A program made the translations under genes and the position numbers. A stretch of 64,000 nt of DNA, from NCBI RefSeq assembly GCF_018449545.1, contig NZ_JAAVUR010000003.1, positions 372,001 through 436,000 of the forward strand, read 5' to 3'. Of the stretch, positions 55,967 to 64,000 are shown in pieces (position 1 is the first letter of the stretch; the number at the start of each line of letters is the position of its first letter). The notes beneath the pieces were generated by a model. That model saw nothing but the letters and a program-made list of their open reading frames with translations. It did no database searches and was not told the origin of the DNA. The stretch comes from Granulicella sp. dw_53. Lineage in GTDB: Bacteria > Acidobacteriota > Terriglobia > Terriglobales > Acidobacteriaceae.

Positions 55967-57292
55967 TCAATCCCAGGCCAGCACCTTCTGTGAGTCGATC
56001 TTCGCCGGGTCCAGCTCGATATTGAACCCCGGCCCCGTAGGCAGCGCAAAGTGCGCATGCTCCGGGAACGGAGCCTTCTGCTCGAAGTGATAGAAGTGCC
56101 GCATCTTGTTGATCAGGTACTCTCCCAGCGGAAACGTCATCGGCGACTGGCTCGCAATCACATGCACCGCCGCATGAATGCAATGCCCATGCGGAATCAC
56201 CGGCACATCATGCAGCGACGCCACCGTCCCAATCTTCAGCAGCTCTGAGATCCCACCACACCACTCCGGGTCCGCCTGCACCACCGACAACCCACCCGCC
56301 TCCAGATAACGCTCCACCTCCCACCGCCCATAGAAGTGCTCTCCTGAAGCAATCGGGATCGACGTGCTCCGATGCAGCGTAGCGAAGCTCTCTATCTTCT
56401 CCGGATGCGACACCTCCTCCATCCAGCGCGGATGATACTGCTCCACCTGGTGCGCCCACTCCAGCGCATACGTCAGATCCCAGCCGCTGAAGGCATCGAA
56501 CATCAGCTCCGTATCGTCCCCCAGCGTCTCGCGAAGGATCTTCACCAGCTCGACGTTCTTTCTCATCCCCTCCGCACCCGACCCCGGGCCATACCCCATG
56601 AACCACTTCTGATTGCGATAGCCCTCCTTCTTCAGGCTCAGACAGCGCGTCCGTACCGCCTCCGGCTCCAGCGAAAACCCCAAACAGCTCGCATACACCT
56701 CCACCGACTCCCGCGTAGCCCCACCCAGCAGCCGATACACAGGCACCCCGTAGTACCGTCCCCGCAGATCCCACAGCGCATTGTCCACCGCGCTGATCGC
56801 CATGATAAAAAAACCAGCCCGCGAGTGCCTGTTCGAGCGATACATCTCGTCCCACAGCGCCTCCCCCGCCAATGCATCCTTGCCGATCAAGAACGGTCGC
56901 AGATCCTCCCTCACCACAATCGCCGCATCCCGCTCAATCGGACCATAGAGCCCATCCAATCCCCCCGCCGTCCGTATCCGCAGATAGATCGCTTTGGTCG
57001 TCACCCGCTTCGTCCCACCCGGCTTGTCCTTGTAGACCGCCGGTCGCAGCGCATCGTAGATATCCAGCGGATTGACCTGCTGCTGACCATTCACTCCCGC
57101 CTCGGTCTCGTAGTGCCCCTGCAACTCGATCAGTTCCAGATCCGAGATCTTCAAAGGCCCATTGCAGTCCGTCCGCCCACCACACACCGCCGCAAATGAA
57201 AACGCACCGGAAGAGGCCACAGCCCCCGCCATCATGCCGAACATCACCTGCCGCCGGCTCATCCCCGCACCCTTCACTGACCCAAACCTCAT
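55967..57292 (-). CDS. Enolase-superfamily enzyme (mandelate racemase/muconate lactonizing type), Tat-exported
   Basis: 441 residues from the ATG at 57292 (GGAAGAG upstream). A Tat motif (SRRQVMFG) and hydrophobic segment precede the catalytic part. The metal ligands are expected in FDAFSGW, MEEVSHPE and ASGEHFYG, with a Lys in NQKW and a His in PHGHCIHAA. These suggest an acid-sugar dehydratase or racemase. It lies 164 nt after a formamidase-like gene on the same strand. Substrate unknown. Confidence 0.88.
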   Translation of the reverse strand: MRFGSVKGAGMSRRQVMFGMMAGAVASSGAFSFAAVCGGRTDCNGPLKISDLELIELQGHYETEAGVNGQQQVNPLDIYDALRPAVYKDKPGGTKRVTTKAIYLRIRTAGGLDGLYGPIERDAAIVVREDLRPFLIGKDALAGEALWDEMYRSNRHSRAGFFIMAISAVDNALWDLRGRYYGVPVYRLLGGATRESVEVYASCLGFSLEPEAVRTRCLSLKKEGYRNQKWFMGYGPGSGAEGMRKNVELVKILRETLGDDTELMFDAFSGWDLTYALEWAHQVEQYHPRWMEEVSHPEKIESFATLHRSTSIPIASGEHFYGRWEVERYLEAGGLSVVQADPEWCGGISELLKIGTVASLHDVPVIPHGHCIHAAVHVIASQSPMTFPLGEYLINKMRHFYHFEQKAPFPEHAHFALPTGPGFNIELDPAKIDSQKVLAWD

Positions 57293-57456
57293 CGGACACT
57301 CTTCCTCGCAGATCGAGCTCGGCATAGGTCAGCATGCATCCCCTCCAAACACACTCAGGATGAAGCTCCCTCCACCGGCATTTAATTTGCGTCCAGAATA
57401 ATATCCGATCCGAAGCACCGCAGACTCCAACAAAATTCCGTGCCCCAAATCTCGCC

Positions 57457-58665
57457 CTACTTCGCGCCCCGCCCCACGAAGTCCCGCTTCCGGATCAACC
57501 CATGCACGCCCTTCACCCGGTCCACCACCTGCGACACCTCAAAGTCCGTAGCCGCGCTCAGATACGCCATGGCAGCCGCCCGATCCATCCCCTGATTCTC
57601 CGCCAGGTAGTCGATCGCGCTCCGCACCGCCTTCTTCATCGCCTCATTCAGATCCACGTCCAGCCCAATCGGAATCCAGTACTCCGGCGTCTCCGCGAAC
57701 GGCCCAGTCAACGCCCGCTTCGTCGGATACCCCGCCTCCCCCACCTTCAACACCGTCAGCCGCATCGTCGCACGCACCGACCCCTCCACCGCCGTCAGCG
57801 CCACCTCTCCATTCCCTTGCGCAAAGTGCGGATCCGAGACAAACAGCTTCGCCCCCGCAACCTGCACCGGCAGATACAGCGTGCTTCCAGCCACCAAATA
57901 ATGAATGTCGATATTCCCCCCAAAACTCCCCGGCGGAATCGAATTCGTCCTCCCATCCCCCGCCGGAGTCACCCCCACCGTCCCTAGAAACGGAGCCACC
58001 GGAAACTCCACCGTTCCACCTTTACCCGTCTCCATCACCCCAACCAGCTTGCCACCCTGCGTCTTCAACCGCACCAGCTTCGAGACATTATGAAACGCCT
58101 CCGGCGAAGCAGCACCAGCCCCCGCACCCGCCTCAGGGCTCTCCGGAAACTCCCCCGGCAACGCCCCCTTCCCATGCCGATTGCTCACCACGCCATACGG
58201 CACCCGCGGCGTAAACGCCAGAAACTCGATCTTCAGCAGATCCCCCGGCGCAGCCCCCTGCACCTCTACCGGCCCCATCACGATGTGCGGACCATCCTTC
58301 AAAAAATCATGCGCCAGCCCCGACCCCGTAATTGCCTCCGCATCCCGCAGCACCTCACCCGCAGGAACCCCCAGCCCGGTGAAGTACCGCTTCGCATCCC
58401 GCCCCTGGTCCTCCAGCAATCCCTCATGGCTCAGCGTATCGAACGTCACCACCGACCCCGACGGCACACGCAGCACCGGCTTCGCGTCCGCCTCCGGCAG
58501 ATACCCCCACCGAATCGTCTCCGGAGTCACCGGCACATAAAACCCAGCCCCCGTCCCCAAACCCGCCGGAGCCTTCCCCGCGACATTCGTCAGCGGCTGC
58601 AAGACCGGAACCTGAGCCCCAGCCCACGCAGTTAAACCCAGCACTAAAGCCAGCCGAAGCATCAT
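57457..58665 (-). CDS. Acetamidase/formamidase-family protein, secreted
   Basis: 402 residues from the ATG at 58665; the longer open frame upstream is antisense to the next gene. A signal peptide (LRLALVLGLTAWAGAQ) precedes the FmdA/AmdA fold: WGYLPEADAKPVLRVPSGSVVTFDTLSHEG, GPVEVQGAAPGDLLKIEF, GGNIDIHYLVAGSTLYLPVQVAGAKLFVSDPHFAQGNGEV. It hydrolyses formamide or related amides in characterised members. The start overlaps the metallo-beta-lactamase stop by 4 nt, so translation is coupled. Confidence 0.9.
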   Translation of the reverse strand: MMLRLALVLGLTAWAGAQVPVLQPLTNVAGKAPAGLGTGAGFYVPVTPETIRWGYLPEADAKPVLRVPSGSVVTFDTLSHEGLLEDQGRDAKRYFTGLGVPAGEVLRDAEAITGSGLAHDFLKDGPHIVMGPVEVQGAAPGDLLKIEFLAFTPRVPYGVVSNRHGKGALPGEFPESPEAGAGAGAASPEAFHNVSKLVRLKTQGGKLVGVMETGKGGTVEFPVAPFLGTVGVTPAGDGRTNSIPPGSFGGNIDIHYLVAGSTLYLPVQVAGAKLFVSDPHFAQGNGEVALTAVEGSVRATMRLTVLKVGEAGYPTKRALTGPFAETPEYWIPIGLDVDLNEAMKKAVRSAIDYLAENQGMDRAAAMAYLSAATDFEVSQVVDRVKGVHGLIRKRDFVGRGAK

Positions 58666-59573
58666 TGCCCCTTCCCCTGCTCCTCCACAATCGCGTGGAA
58701 CATCGCCTCCTCCACCGCGATCTCCCGCTTGCACGTCGCCTTGTCGATAAAGGGATTCGGCCCGCCCGCCTTCAGCTTCGCGTACTTCTCTTCCATGCCA
58801 TACTGCGCCGGATGATCCCCCAACTGCACATCGCACGGCAGCGCATGCACCACCTCGAACGAGTGTTTGAACTCCGCCGCAATCGCCGGCGTAATCACCC
58901 CCGGAGCCCGCAGGCTGCACCCAAACACAACGTTGTAGCTCTTGCCCTTCTCCTTCACCACCGTCGTATACGTCGTGCATCCTCGCGTATGCCCCGCCGT
59001 CAGATGAGCCACCAGCGTCACCCCACCTAGCACCACCGTATCCCCATCATGAATCACCCGGTCCACTGGATGCTCCTTCCCACCCGGCTTCATCGCACGT
59101 AGCGCCGGAAGATCCTCCTCCATCGCCACCACCTGCGCGCCGGTCACCATCTTCACCAGAGCATCGCCCTCTTGATGGTCACCATGCGCATGGTTCCCCA
59201 ACAGGATCTTCGTATCCGAAAACTTAAATCCAAGCTGCTCCACCGACTTCAAGATCACCGGAACGTTCCGCTCATACGTACTGTCCAGCAGAATATTTCC
59301 CTCCGGCGTCACGATCAGATACGAACTCAACGTCCGAGTCCCTACGTAGTAGATATTCCCAATCACCTTATGCGGCGGAAACTGCCCCGTCTGATCGACC
59401 TCCGTTCCCATGTTCCGCGTCACAATCGAAAGCGGCGTATACCGCTCCCCTTCCACAGAGACCGCCGGATGATCGGCCGGCTTCTGTTGCGCATGAACAG
59501 ACGCCGCAAGAAAGCCGATACAAAGCTCGGCACAGAAAAACAGTGATAGATTCAGGCGAAGTTTCTTCGTCAA
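58662..59573 (-). CDS. Subclass-B3-like metallo-beta-lactamase, secreted
   Basis: 303 residues with a signal peptide ending near VHA. The zinc ligands match the B3 pattern: H128-A-H130-G-D132-H133, H195 (TAGHTRGC) and a late His at H254 (GDHPAQYG). LGNHAHGDHQEGD and GHTRGCTTY are family signatures. B3 enzymes in soil bacteria are often chromosomal and of unknown physiological role. Coupled by a 4-nt overlap to a formamidase-like gene, which suggests a shared amide or lactam substrate. Confidence 0.88.
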   Translation of the reverse strand: MTKKLRLNLSLFFCAELCIGFLAASVHAQQKPADHPAVSVEGERYTPLSIVTRNMGTEVDQTGQFPPHKVIGNIYYVGTRTLSSYLIVTPEGNILLDSTYERNVPVILKSVEQLGFKFSDTKILLGNHAHGDHQEGDALVKMVTGAQVVAMEEDLPALRAMKPGGKEHPVDRVIHDGDTVVLGGVTLVAHLTAGHTRGCTTYTTVVKEKGKSYNVVFGCSLRAPGVITPAIAAEFKHSFEVVHALPCDVQLGDHPAQYGMEEKYAKLKAGGPNPFIDKATCKREIAVEEAMFHAIVEEQGKGQ

Positions 59574-59676
59574 AGAGATCTCCTGGGTTGCTGCGCAGTA
59601 GAAACGGATGTCAGGGATGGATGTCCTCGCAGAGTAACACGCCCGTCTTCCGCAGAGAAATCTAGCTGAAAGGTCC

Positions 59677-60264
59677 CTACTCCGGGCTCGTCAAACTGCG
59701 CATGGCAAACAGAGCAATGCCCTTCAGAGTCTTCTTCGCAGCGCCAGCCTTCGCGGCCACCTTCAAGCCAGAGAGCGTAGCCATAAGAAAGTCCGTAGCC
59801 GCGCGTACCTCCACGCTCTTGCCGATCTCACCCTTCGCCTTCGCCGCACGCAGCGCCTGTTCAAACGCGGCGACCAGCTTGCTGCCCTCTGCCCCACCCA
59901 GCCCATTCACCTCCGCATCGGAGACGCCAAACTCACAGATCGCATTCACCCCCATGCAGCCCGTCGCCCACTCCCCGTCCGGCTTCATCGACAACGCCAG
60001 CAGCACACCCTCGATCCCCGCAAGCGGCGAAGAAGCTTTCTCCAGAAGCTCGATCTGCTCTCCGACGCTCTCCTTTACGTAGCGGCGAAACGCCTCCAGG
60101 TAAAGCTGCCGCTTCCCTCCAAAGGTGTCATACATACTCTGCCGGCTGATGCCCATCACCCGCATCAACTCATCCGTAGCAGTCGCGGCATACCCTCGCT
60201 GACAAAAGAGCCGCACAGCCTGCCGAAGCGCTTCGTCCTGATCGAACTCCTTCGGTCGAGCCAT
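59677..60264 (-). CDS. TetR-family regulator
   Basis: 195 residues from the ATG at 60264 (GGAGGGG site). Helix-turn-helix ARPKEFDQDEALRQAVRLFCQRGYAATATDELMRVMGISRQSMYDTFGGKRQLY, then a ligand domain. It lies 27 nt after the SDR gene, which begins beside a 20-nt palindrome, so it probably represses its own operon. Confidence 0.93.
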   Translation of the reverse strand: MARPKEFDQDEALRQAVRLFCQRGYAATATDELMRVMGISRQSMYDTFGGKRQLYLEAFRRYVKESVGEQIELLEKASSPLAGIEGVLLALSMKPDGEWATGCMGVNAICEFGVSDAEVNGLGGAEGSKLVAAFEQALRAAKAKGEIGKSVEVRAATDFLMATLSGLKVAAKAGAAKKTLKGIALFAMRSLTSPE

Positions 60265-60291
60265 GCCCCTCCTCACTCTCCATTAACCACT

Positions 60292-61122
60292 CTACCCAAA
60301 CTGCGCAGCGATCGTCTCCAGATACTGCTCAATCGGCATCTTGCTCCGAAGCGCCATCAGGCCCTTCCCTGCATCGCCCACCAACGTTCTGAACTGTCTG
60401 TTCTTCCCTGTAGCGACTGCATAGATCTCATCCACAATATCCTGCGGATCATCCAGACGGCTCTGATCTGCAGCGGCAGCCTTGAAGAGGGATCTTACTT
60501 TTTCAGTAAGAGCGTCATAGTCTTTCACCTCTTCGTTCGCGTTCCAGACCACGCTACTTGTAAAGTTATTCCCTTTAGAACCTCCCTGCTCGATCAGCCG
60601 AAGCTCGATATTCAGTGGCTTCAACTCGTAGTACAAACCCTCCGTCAACCCCTCCAGCGCGAACTTCGACATGTTATAAAGCGAACCAGTAGGAACCGCG
60701 GTTGTAACTCCCATAAACGAGCTGATATTCACAAACATCCCGCCCTTGTTAGCTCTAAAGTGGGGCAGGAAGGCGCGAATAACATGGATAGGCCCGCGAA
60801 CGTTGACCTCGAACTGATGGTCGATCGTACCCTCTGCGGCAAACTCCAACGGTCCGTACGAACCGATGCCCGCATTATTTACGACCACGTCGATCCTATG
60901 GAACGCAGCAATAGCCTGCGCCGCCGCGGTCTTAACCTGCTCAGGATCAGTAACGTCTAGCTTGAAGATCTGAATATTCTTGTAAGCAGTTAGCTCCGTC
61001 TCTCGCTCAGGACTACGCATGGTAGCCGCGACGTTCCAACCCTGCTTTGCAAAATGGATGGCCGTCAACTTACCGAGTCCGCTGCTGGTTCCAGTAATAA
61101 AGATCGTCTTATTCGTTTCCAT
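60292..61122 (-). CDS. Short-chain dehydrogenase/reductase
   Basis: 276 residues from the ATG at 61122; an ATG at 61140 would add six residues. Rossmann start IFITGTSSGLGKLTAIHFA, NNAGIGSYG, then SSFMGVTTAVPTGSLYNMSKFALEG with the catalytic Tyr-x-x-x-Lys as YNMSK. Its upstream boundary abuts a palindromic operator, and a TetR gene follows, so it is probably induced by the TetR ligand. Substrate not known. Confidence 0.92.
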   Translation of the reverse strand: METNKTIFITGTSSGLGKLTAIHFAKQGWNVAATMRSPERETELTAYKNIQIFKLDVTDPEQVKTAAAQAIAAFHRIDVVVNNAGIGSYGPLEFAAEGTIDHQFEVNVRGPIHVIRAFLPHFRANKGGMFVNISSFMGVTTAVPTGSLYNMSKFALEGLTEGLYYELKPLNIELRLIEQGGSKGNNFTSSVVWNANEEVKDYDALTEKVRSLFKAAAADQSRLDDPQDIVDEIYAVATGKNRQFRTLVGDAGKGLMALRSKMPIEQYLETIAAQFG

Positions 61123-61140
61123 AAACGCAACTTTATCCAT

Positions 61141-61160
61141 TCTGGATAATATTGTCCAGA
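61141..61160. promoter_or_regulatory. TetR-type palindromic operator upstream of the SDR gene
   Basis: TCTGGATAAT/ATTGTCCAGA is a 20-nt palindrome with one mismatched pair, ending 1 nt before the first in-frame ATG and 18 nt before the preferred one. The spacing suits a TetR dimer and would block transcription of the SDR-tetR operon. Confidence 0.65.
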
Positions 61161-61196
61161 ACTAAAATTGCGCTGCTTTCAAAGTTGAGTCCAGCC

Positions 61197-61937
61197 TCAC
61201 TCCCCGATAGAGATAGCGCTGCGCTGGGCCTGCTCTCTCCATCGTTCAACGTTCACACCTCTCACCAGAAGCCATCCACAAAGCAATACCTCCGCCAAGC
61301 CGAAGACCATCAAGTAAGAGAAGAAACGAGCTGCAAACGCTGGAGCCACAAAGTTCGCAAAACTATTGATCAGGTAACACACGCCTTCGAGCGCAAGCAG
61401 CACACCGATCACTCGGGGAAAGAAAGTAGACCTGAAGATTAGGTATCCGAAGAGCAGACAGTAGAAGCCAAAAAATACCAGTGCAATGGCGAAGCCACGT
61501 TCGAACAACTGGAGAGACACATACGACAAAGACTGTAACTGCTCTGCTGTAAATCCATTCAAAGAATGGCCGCCTCCTAACAAAAGTAAGGGCGCAAAAT
61601 GGCCGAGCAGACTGACACTCTCAATGGCAGTGCCCACCAGGCTGAAGAACACCACCAGCACCGCGACACTCCTGTTCACCACCTTGAACAGATCATAAAA
61701 GAGAAGCACCAGCGGCACATTGCACGCGCAATAAAAGATCTCGACCGCAAAGCCCAGCCGGTACAGCAGCTCATGCGTCATGATGTTGTGCGCCGTAGCC
61801 GCCGCATCCCCATGCACCACGAGTTGCCCGCGAACAAAGAGCTCAGCGAATATGCCACCGGCGATGACGATCAGATACAGCAAGCCGGCAACTCTGGCCT
61901 TGAGCCGCGGTGACATCCCTTCAATGCGTTCGATCAT
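61197..61937 (-). CDS. DUF4386-family integral membrane protein
   Basis: 246 residues with about six hydrophobic helices (AGLLYLIVIAGGIFAE, FYCACNVPLVLLFYDLF, VAVLVVFFSLVGTAIE, FAIALVFFGFYCLLFGYLIF, VIGVLLALEGVCYLI, LMVFGLAEVLLCGWLL). The ARVAGLLYL opening is characteristic of DUF4386. Function unknown. It precedes the SDR operator on the same strand and may be outside that operon. Confidence 0.85.
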   Translation of the reverse strand: MIERIEGMSPRLKARVAGLLYLIVIAGGIFAELFVRGQLVVHGDAAATAHNIMTHELLYRLGFAVEIFYCACNVPLVLLFYDLFKVVNRSVAVLVVFFSLVGTAIESVSLLGHFAPLLLLGGGHSLNGFTAEQLQSLSYVSLQLFERGFAIALVFFGFYCLLFGYLIFRSTFFPRVIGVLLALEGVCYLINSFANFVAPAFAARFFSYLMVFGLAEVLLCGWLLVRGVNVERWREQAQRSAISIGE

Positions 61938-62260
61938 CCGATCGCCTCATTCTCGTTACAGACGACACAGCGCCCCGCCGTTCTAACCCTGACTGTTCTA
62001 GCACCAGCCATTCTCAAGCTGACAATCACTCTTAAATACGAGGAGCGGAGTCCGGCAGTTCCTCTTCCCTGCAGATAAACCACGCAAAGGATGGAATAAC
62101 TTGTAACCCGTTGTGTCCTCTTTATTACATGCAAGTCCCGACCAAGCGCGCAAAGGATGGTCTCAAACGAAGTGCATCGCAGCCCTTTAAATCAGGCATC
62201 CCTGACTGCAGGGACGTCTGCATCTCTATTCGAACGAAGCAATAGGAAAGAGGTTATTTT
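61938..62260. other. Divergent intergenic region, no gene seen
   Basis: About 320 nt between the DUF4386 gene and the VOC gene. Presumably promoters of both; an AGGAAAGAGG ribosome site precedes the VOC start. No other structure recognised. Confidence 0.5.
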
Positions 62261-62839
62261 ATGCAACAAGTCGAACCGCTAACAGCTCCTCCGTCCCAGG
62301 AAGTATCGGACGCATTTGAATCGAGCACGCTCCCCATCTCGTCCATTGCCAACGGTTACACCCATACGGGCATTCAGCACGTCGGCTTGCATGCAAAAGA
62401 TCTCGCTGCGACTGCGGAGTTTTACCGGGACCTCTTTGGCATGCAGATCGTCGGAGGCAGCACATCGGAGAATGAGCCGTTGGGCGCTACCGTGTTTCTC
62501 AGTAGCCGCCCCGGACAGGAGTCCCATGAGATCGCCCTCTTCGCGAAAGAGGAGTACAAGCACAGCGCCTTCAAGATGTCGTCCTTGGCAGATCTCCAGT
62601 CGTTTCATCGCCGCTGCTCTGAATTAGAACTCCCCATCAGGGTAACCGCGAACCATGGAGTATCCTTCGCCTTGTATCTCGAAGACCCGAGTGGAAACCT
62701 GATCGAGGTCTACTGGCCTACCGGAGTCGAGCTGAAACAACCTCTTATGATCCCAGTCGATCTGACCTTGACCGAAAAAGAGCTCATGGCAAAGCTCGAT
62801 GAACTCTCCGCATCAGTGCCATCTGAATCCGCGTCGTAA
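62261..62839 (+). CDS. VOC-superfamily (glyoxalase/extradiol dioxygenase-like) protein
   Basis: 192 residues. The VOC core is at about 37-150: GIQHVGLHAKDLAATAEFYRDLFGMQIVGG, then SHEIALFAKEEYKHSAFKMSS, and LEDPSGNLIEVYWPTG. Potential metal ligands are the His of QHVGL, the His of KHSAF and the Glu of LIEVYW, the catechol-dioxygenase pattern. The N-terminal 35 residues and Lys/Glu-rich C-terminus are extensions. Reaction unknown. Confidence 0.88.
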   Translation: MQQVEPLTAPPSQEVSDAFESSTLPISSIANGYTHTGIQHVGLHAKDLAATAEFYRDLFGMQIVGGSTSENEPLGATVFLSSRPGQESHEIALFAKEEYKHSAFKMSSLADLQSFHRRCSELELPIRVTANHGVSFALYLEDPSGNLIEVYWPTGVELKQPLMIPVDLTLTEKELMAKLDELSASVPSESAS

Positions 62840-63027
62840 CCAAAACCTCGGTCCGAATTGGATACGACGCTAGCCCTGGAAACCCTGCAAATTGAGATAC
62901 TCCTAGATAAAAGATGCGAATCTCCCAGCAAAACAGCATGTCAAGCTCCTTAAGCTGCTAAACCCAGAAGATCCAACCACTTCCATGTGGCACTTTAGTT
63001 TTCGACGCCTGACTATAATTGAAGTAG
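62840..63027. other. Intergenic spacer after the VOC gene
   Basis: Nothing recognised; the minus-strand RNA element (copy B) begins downstream. Confidence 0.4.
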
Positions 63028-63232
63028 AAGAGAAAACCCAACGGCTGCACAGGCGGAAGCCTTGCAGCCGTTGCATTTAACCGAACTATCGAAAGGAGGC
63101 CCTAACCCACGCTGGCTGACGTATTTGGACATAAGCCATTTGCAATCAACGAGCTAGCGACACTCGCGTCCTCTAACTCGATAGAACTAAACCACTTACG
63201 CCCAAATACCCCCAAGGGGGGTGGGGGGTGGT
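63028..63232 (-). ncRNA. Candidate structured small RNA, copy B
   Basis: Minus-strand order: C-rich leader, a CCCCC/GGGGG hairpin (63209-63220), arm 1 (63195-63209) pairing with arm 2 (63121-63135) over 15 positions, TTTCGATAGTT, then a strong terminator hairpin (63039-63073) with tail GGGTTTTCTC. Two of the 15 pairs are G-U, which exist only in minus-strand RNA and would be A-C mismatches in plus-strand RNA. It has the same part order as copy A at 44655-44823, and it stands free of any minus-strand gene. Confidence 0.55.
63039..63073 (-). terminator. Terminator of candidate RNA copy B
   Basis: CAACGGCTGC (63039-63048) pairs perfectly with GCAGCCGTTG (63064-63073), with an inner AGGC-GGAA-GCCT hairpin. 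The U-rich tail lies on the minus strand only. Confidence 0.75.
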
Positions 63233-63268
63233 AGAGAATAAACTCGAGAGCGGAAGGGTTAATACCAA

Positions 63269-64000
63269 ATGGTCGACGCAGCACAAGACGAACGCTTCAT
63301 GCAGCGAGCCCTGACCCTGGCCCAAAAGAGCATCGGTCTAGCCTCCCCGAACCCGCAGGTAGGTTGTGTCCTCACCGCCGGCGGGACAATCATCGGCGAA
63401 GGCGCTCACATCTACGACAACCGCGACCACGCCGAGATCGCCGCCCTCAAGCAAGCCGCCAGCCGCGGCATCAGCGTAGTAGGCGCAACCGCCTACGTCA
63501 CCTTGGAACCGTGCTCCCACCAGGGCCGAACCGGCCCCTGCGCCGACGCCCTCATCGCCGCCCGCATCGGCCGCTGCGTCGTCGCTACCCGCGACCCCAA
63601 CCCTCTGGTCAGCGGCCGCGGCATCTCCAAGCTCCGCGACGCAGGCATCGAAGTCACCGTCGGAGTCCTCCAGCAGCAGGCTCGCGACCTCGACGATCCC
63701 TTCGCCCACTTCATCCAGCACCATCGCCCCTTCGTCACCCTCAAAGCTGCCCTCTCCGTCGACGGCTACCTCGCTCCACCGCCCACCAACCGCCTCCCCG
63801 ACCAGCCCCACTGGATCACCGGCTCCGCAGCCCGTCACGAGGTCCAACGCCTCCGCCACGCCTCCGACGCCATCCTCACCGGAATCGGCACCGTCCTAGC
63901 CGACGACCCAGCTCTCACCGACCGCTCCACACTCCCCCGCCGGCGCCCCCTCCTCCGCGTCATCCTCGACTCCCAACTCCGCACCCCACTCACCGCGAAG
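63269..64000 (+). CDS. ribD: Bifunctional riboflavin biosynthesis deaminase/reductase RibD (cut by window edge)
   Basis: The first 244 residues are present; the frame is open to the last base. The deaminase domain has the zinc motif H54-A-E56 (RDHAEIAAL) and C82/C91 in TLEPCSHQGRTGPCADAL. The reductase domain begins near FVTLKAALSVDGYLA and has DAILTGIGTVLADDP. It converts the GTP-cyclohydrolase II product toward riboflavin. The start ATG at 63269 is near a GGAAGGG site; no FMN riboswitch is seen just upstream. Confidence 0.95.
   Translation, partial: MVDAAQDERFMQRALTLAQKSIGLASPNPQVGCVLTAGGTIIGEGAHIYDNRDHAEIAALKQAASRGISVVGATAYVTLEPCSHQGRTGPCADALIAARIGRCVVATRDPNPLVSGRGISKLRDAGIEVTVGVLQQQARDLDDPFAHFIQHHRPFVTLKAALSVDGYLAPPPTNRLPDQPHWITGSAARHEVQRLRHASDAILTGIGTVLADDPALTDRSTLPRRRPLLRVILDSQLRTPLTAK

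Noticed and set aside
57326..58980. N-terminal extension of the formamidase-like protein (to 58980)
   Set aside because: It is antisense/out-of-frame over the metallo-beta-lactamase gene; the signal peptide starts at 58665.
63181..63268. FMN riboswitch before ribD
   Set aside because: The G-rich run looked promising, but the conserved FMN-aptamer core is missing and there are only about 36 nt between the run and the start codon.

Overview
The window most likely comes from an acidobacterium of the Terriglobia (Terriglobus/Granulicella/Edaphobacter type). The evidence is family content: three very long TonB-dependent, Oar-like receptors with an N-terminal carboxypeptidase-regulatory domain, an acidobacterial-type VWA protein, a BlaR1-like M56 peptidase carrying a TIGR03435-like soil-associated domain, an ECF42-type sigma factor with DGPF (YciI-like) proteins, many Tat-exported enzymes, and moderately high GC. 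No rRNA, tRNA, CRISPR array, transposase, integrase or phage gene was recognised. All genes look intact except the last one, ribD, which is cut by the right edge.

Layout. 0.1-7.5 kb, plus strand: an MlaD/MCE lipid-transport protein, an M13 metallopeptidase and three tandem paralogous beta-propeller lipoproteins, with Rho-independent terminators between units. 7.7-15.1 kb, minus strand: an acyltransferase, pyrH, a Tat-exported GH1 beta-glucosidase and a TonB-dependent receptor, the last divergent from a membrane-anchored regulator-like protein (15.4-16.7 kb). 16.8-21.2 kb: a PadR regulator and an ADOP-like permease, divergent from an ABC ATPase/permease pair across a striking inverted-repeat promoter. 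21.3-29.0 kb, minus strand: a compact BlaI / M56-TIGR03435 / TonB receptor / VWA operon. 29.4-34.6 kb: a receptor-sulfatase operon. 35.1-36.7 kb: a HemD-GAF-ANTAR fusion. 36.8-44.2 kb: ROK repressor, flippase, YacG, PgpA, an NHL-type propeller, a Tat-exported Gfo/Idh oxidoreductase and Tag. 44.2-47.2 kb: hairpin repeats, a possible small RNA, TetR/azoreductase, DoxX and cupin. 47.4-55.9 kb: housekeeping genes (cinA, coaA, plsY-gpsA, ftsY) and an ECF42/DGPF module. 56.0-61.9 kb, minus strand: an enolase-superfamily enzyme, a formamidase-like protein overlapping a subclass-B3-like metallo-beta-lactamase, TetR/SDR with a palindromic operator, and a DUF4386 protein. 62.3-64.0 kb: a VOC protein, a second copy of the possible small RNA, and ribD.

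Two features cross gene boundaries. First, the plus strand is G-rich up to about 11 kb and C-rich from about 16 kb to the end, whichever strand the genes lie on. That polarity fits a replication terminus inside the window. Second, two distant minus-strand intergenic elements (about 44.7 and 63.1 kb) share a C-rich leader, a helix built around CCAAATA/TATTTG and a terminator. Copy B contains G-U pairs that exist only in minus-strand RNA, which suggests a small structured RNA family. This is the best candidate here for something undescribed.
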